A DNA stretch of 64,000 bases from Cypionkella sp049896245. Lineage in GTDB: Bacteria > Pseudomonadota > Alphaproteobacteria > Rhodobacterales > Rhodobacteraceae. Numbering within the stretch: position 1 is the stretch's first letter; each line of letters begins with the position of its first letter. The position numbers and the translations under genes are program-made. This document shows, piece by piece, positions 61,537 through 64,000 of the stretch. Location of the stretch: NCBI RefSeq assembly GCF_049896245.1, contig NZ_JAFCTX010000003.1, positions 130,857-194,856 on the forward strand, given 5' to 3'. The notes beneath the pieces are model-generated. The model made no database searches. It saw only the letters and a list, made by a program, of their open reading frames with translations, and was not told the origin of the DNA.

Positions 61537-62636
61537 CAGCCATCCTCCAGATGCAAGAGGAGCCCCAGCGCCAGAAACGTCGCCGCAATCGGCGGGCTCC
61601 ACGCGGCCAGCAAGATCGGAATCTGGCCGTTTTGCCCCAAAACTTGTGCGAAGTTGCGCAGGAAAAAGATCAAAAAGCCGCCAAGCAACGCCAAAAGCAC
61701 CATCTGCCCGGTCTTGCCAAAGCGGGCGTGCCGCATGGTAAAGCCCGCCGCAATCAGCACCATCGCCGCCAGCAAGACCGGCAAGGCCAGCTCCATCTGC
61801 ATCCACACCTGATAGCTGCGCGCCGAAAAGCCAGCCCGCTCCAAGGCTTTGATATACGAGGGCAGCGCCCAAAACGCCACAGATGAAGCATCGCCAAAGC
61901 CGTCGCGCAGTCGGTCTTGGGTCAGATCGGTGGGCAGGCGCATATCCACCGCCGTCGCAAGTGCTGTCTGTTCAGGGTTCGCATCGGTCAATGACCAGCG
62001 CTTGGCCCCGTGCAGAAGCCATTCCCCCGGCAGCAGTTGCGCCGAGGTGGCTTCAATGCGCTGCGTCGGCGTGCCTTCCAAGCCAAAGCTGATCACAGTG
62101 ACACCTTGCAACGTCGTGCCATCGGGATCGCTGCGCACCGCCTTGATCACCGATTGCCCTGCCTCGCTGCTGCCACCCGCATTGCCCTGCCGCATCCACA
62201 AGCCATCCTCCGACAACGACAGCAGCGAGCCCTCTTGCCCACTCTGCGCCGACAAGCGGTCATAGGTCTTCGAGGTTGCCGCCACCAACGGATTGAACAC
62301 CGCCACCGCCACCGCGCCAATCAGCAAGGCCATCACCACAGGTACTGCCAAAAACTGCAACCCAGACCGCCCCGAGGCCCGCACCACCACCAGCTCTGAC
62401 GACCGCGCCAGCCCCAAAAACAGCGCAATCGCCGTCAAAATCATGATCAACGGCAGGATCTGATACAGGCTCTCTGGCACGTTCAGAAGCGACAGATAAA
62501 GCGCTCCGCTCAGGCTGACCCCAACCTTACGCAACTGATCAATCACGTCGATCAGCAGCAAAATCGCCGCAAACACGCCAAACACCAGCCCGAACATCTT
62601 CAAAAACCGCCGCGCGATATAAAAGGTCAGCGTCAT
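61536..62636 (-). CDS. lptG: LPS export ABC transporter permease LptG
   Basis: 366 aa from ATG 62636, overlapping the lptF stop (ATGA); the upstream open frame is antisense or out-of-frame lptF. YjgP/YjgQ family membrane protein with six helices: N-terminal TLTFYIARRFLKMFGLVFGVFAAILLL, ELVVVRASGRSGLQFLAVPV (coupling helix region), a periplasmic beta-jellyroll insert, and three C-terminal helices. Works with LptF and LptB to extract LPS from the inner membrane. Confidence 0.93.
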   Translation of the reverse strand: MTLTFYIARRFLKMFGLVFGVFAAILLLIDVIDQLRKVGVSLSGALYLSLLNVPESLYQILPLIMILTAIALFLGLARSSELVVVRASGRSGLQFLAVPVVMALLIGAVAVAVFNPLVAATSKTYDRLSAQSGQEGSLLSLSEDGLWMRQGNAGGSSEAGQSVIKAVRSDPDGTTLQGVTVISFGLEGTPTQRIEATSAQLLPGEWLLHGAKRWSLTDANPEQTALATAVDMRLPTDLTQDRLRDGFGDASSVAFWALPSYIKALERAGFSARSYQVWMQMELALPVLLAAMVLIAAGFTMRHARFGKTGQMVLLALLGGFLIFFLRNFAQVLGQNGQIPILLAAWSPPIAATFLALGLLLHLEDG

Positions 62637-63763
62637 GTTGCCACCGTGTCTAGCACTGCCAGCTTCGGCACCCGCCGCGGCCTTTGCGTCAACCACAACT
62701 CGAACACCCCAATCGCGATCCCCACCACGGGAGCTACATAAGCCAGCATCCAGCCGCGCGGCACATCTTCGCCGACACTGGTCGAAACCGTCGCAATCGC
62801 CTGCACCAGCAGCAGCAGCAGCACCGCCACGCCGACCTGCCGCCACAACCCGAACCGACTGAACGCCCCCAGCAGCAGCGAGGAAAATCCGATCAACGCA
62901 GCCGAAAGCGCCATAAACGGCTGCGCAATCCGGTCATGGCCCTCAAACAGCATACTCGCCTCGGTCTGCTGCACCTCTGCCATCAGCGCCGGGGTCGGGG
63001 CCAACAACTCGGGCGTCGACAACTCCGCCATACTGCGCGTCCGCAAAGCAGGCGCCGCCATCAACCCCGCCAGATCATAGGTGAAATCGGCAAACCGCGT
63101 CACCGACAACTGCCCCTTCGGCCCCAACAGCTGCACCATGCCATCGACCATCAGCAGCTTCGGTCCCGCATCAGTACGTGCAAAAAATGCCTTCTTCGCG
63201 GTGTAAAGCGCGCGTTGTTCCACAACTCGATCATCCGCCAGAAACAGATCCAGCAATTCCCCCGTCGGCGCAATCTCACGGATATAAAGCGTGATGCCGT
63301 CCGAGGGATGAATGAACTGGCCATCCTTCAAAAACCGCGCCGAGACATTCTGCGAGATCGCCTCTGACCGCTCCGCCAAAGCACTGCGGCTTTCGGGCAC
63401 CAGCACATGCATCAGCACCAGCATCATCCCCGTCACGATCAACCCAAAATACCACACCGGGCGCGCCAGCCGAAATGCTGAAAATCCGGTCGCCTGCATC
63501 ACCACCAGCTCTGATTCCGACATCAACCGATTGGCCACATAAACCGCGCCAATAAACGCCGAAATCGGCAAAACCAGCCGGATCACATTCGGCAGCGTCA
63601 GCAAGGAGAACTGCAAGAAAACCACTGCCGACTGGCCATCGCCGATCAACTGATCAAACAGCCCCACCGCGCGGTTCACCCAATAGACCGCCACAAGCAC
63701 TAGCGAGAAAAACCCGAACAGCGCCAGCAGTTGCGACAGCAGATAGCGGTCGAATCTTGACAC
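62633..63763 (-). CDS. lptF: LPS export ABC transporter permease LptF
   Basis: 376 aa. The other YjgP/YjgQ permease. SRFDRYLLSQLLALFGFFSLVLVAVYWVNRAV at the start, NVIRLVLPISAFIGAVYVANRLMSESELVVMQATGFSAFRLARP in the coupling region, then the periplasmic insert and three C-terminal helices. First gene of the block lptF-lptG-lptD-surA-pdxA-rsmA. The upstream region ends in a 13-bp tandem repeat array. Confidence 0.94.
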   Translation of the reverse strand: MSRFDRYLLSQLLALFGFFSLVLVAVYWVNRAVGLFDQLIGDGQSAVVFLQFSLLTLPNVIRLVLPISAFIGAVYVANRLMSESELVVMQATGFSAFRLARPVWYFGLIVTGMMLVLMHVLVPESRSALAERSEAISQNVSARFLKDGQFIHPSDGITLYIREIAPTGELLDLFLADDRVVEQRALYTAKKAFFARTDAGPKLLMVDGMVQLLGPKGQLSVTRFADFTYDLAGLMAAPALRTRSMAELSTPELLAPTPALMAEVQQTEASMLFEGHDRIAQPFMALSAALIGFSSLLLGAFSRFGLWRQVGVAVLLLLLVQAIATVSTSVGEDVPRGWMLAYVAPVVGIAIGVFELWLTQRPRRVPKLAVLDTVAT

Positions 63764-63879
63764 CTAAAACCAAACTCCCAAAATCCTTGGCCGCGAACTT
63801 AGCGGAAAACCCCAGCGGGGAAAACTGGTATCTGGCCTTCCCGCCCCCCCTTCGCTAGCTTGCGCCAAAGCTGCGCCAA

Positions 63880-64000
63880 AAAGCCCCCCGACGAAGCCCC
63901 CCGACGAAGCCCCCCGACGAAGCCCCCCGACGAAGCCCCCCGACGAAGCCCCCCGACGAAGCCTCCCGACGAAGCCCCCGACGAAGCCCCCCGACGAAGC
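63880..64000. repeat. 13-bp tandem repeat array at the window edge
   Basis: Nine full units of GAAGCCCCCCGAC and a partial tenth, running past the end of the window. Unit 1 begins with A instead of G, unit 7 (63958-63970) has one C-to-T change, and unit 8 (63971-63982) has lost one C. Because 13 is not a multiple of three, a full reading cycle takes 39 bp. The array lies about 115 bp upstream of the lptF start. The remaining gap, 63764-63879, has no visible gene. Confidence 0.9.

Noticed and set aside
61537..61872. Long N-terminal extension of lptD
   Set aside because: It overlaps lptG in another frame and precedes a proper signal peptide start at 61536.
62637..62846. N-terminal extension of lptG
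   Set aside because: It overlaps lptF in another frame; the ATGA junction at 62633-62636 gives the expected start.

Overview
The window is a gene-dense, GC-rich chromosomal segment of an alphaproteobacterium, most likely of the family Rhodobacteraceae. The evidence is gene content and gene order: lptF-lptG-lptD-surA-pdxA-rsmA as one block, prfA-prmC followed by a DUF4167 gene, and a myo-inositol cluster with an RpiR-type regulator. A LexA site of the alphaproteobacterial form GTTC-N7-GTTC lies before uvrA, and Rhodobacteraceae-style dispersed intergenic elements recur throughout. No rRNA, tRNA, CRISPR array, prophage or insertion sequence was recognised, so this is mostly core chromosome.

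Layout. 0-14.7 kb is largely envelope and translation: the end of an aminotransferase, an AmiC-type amidase, PBP1A, release factor 2, then on the minus strand a bcp / DUF455 / M23 peptidase / bactofilin / MFS run, a giant AsmA/YhdP-like protein and queA. 14.8-24.7 kb holds two MFS transporters, a DUF924 protein, lpdA, SOS-controlled uvrA, a His-rich exported protein and an NCS1 permease with a long, highly foldable leader. 24.8-35.4 kb is inositol and propanoate-type metabolism: mmsA divergent from a LysR gene, a CBS protein, coaD, then iolR-iolC-iolD-iolE-iolB with two GGAA-N6-TTCC operators. An array of four 42-bp hairpin repeats lies between the CBS gene and coaD. 35.4-43.4 kb is the phosphate regulon: phoR, a Pho box, pstS-pstC-pstA-pstB-phoU-phoB, and a small receiver-like protein divergent from phoR.

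43.4-44.2 kb is an odd islet with nested inverted repeats and a low-GC gene for a tiny Cys-rich protein. 44.2-54.9 kb has a nucleoside hydrolase, an orphan iron-binding protein, mazG, an M20 peptidase, a class III aminotransferase next to agmatinase, a DUF1499 protein, a CHAP-domain lipoprotein, prfA and prmC. 55.0-63.8 kb has the DUF4167 gene, then the minus-strand rsmA/pdxA/surA/lptD/lptG/lptF block. The window ends inside a 13-bp tandem repeat array.

The inositol enzymes take 2-keto-myo-inositol (IolE, IolD, IolB, IolC) towards a semialdehyde that MmsA, 3-10 kb away, can convert to an acyl-CoA; the inositol dehydrogenase (iolG) is not in the window. PhoR/PhoB/PhoU and PstSCAB form one complete phosphate-sensing and uptake unit. 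I found no convincing new multi-gene system. The best undescribed candidates are non-coding: the covarying hairpin array before coaD, the switch-like leader of the NCS1 permease, and the structured islet after phoB.
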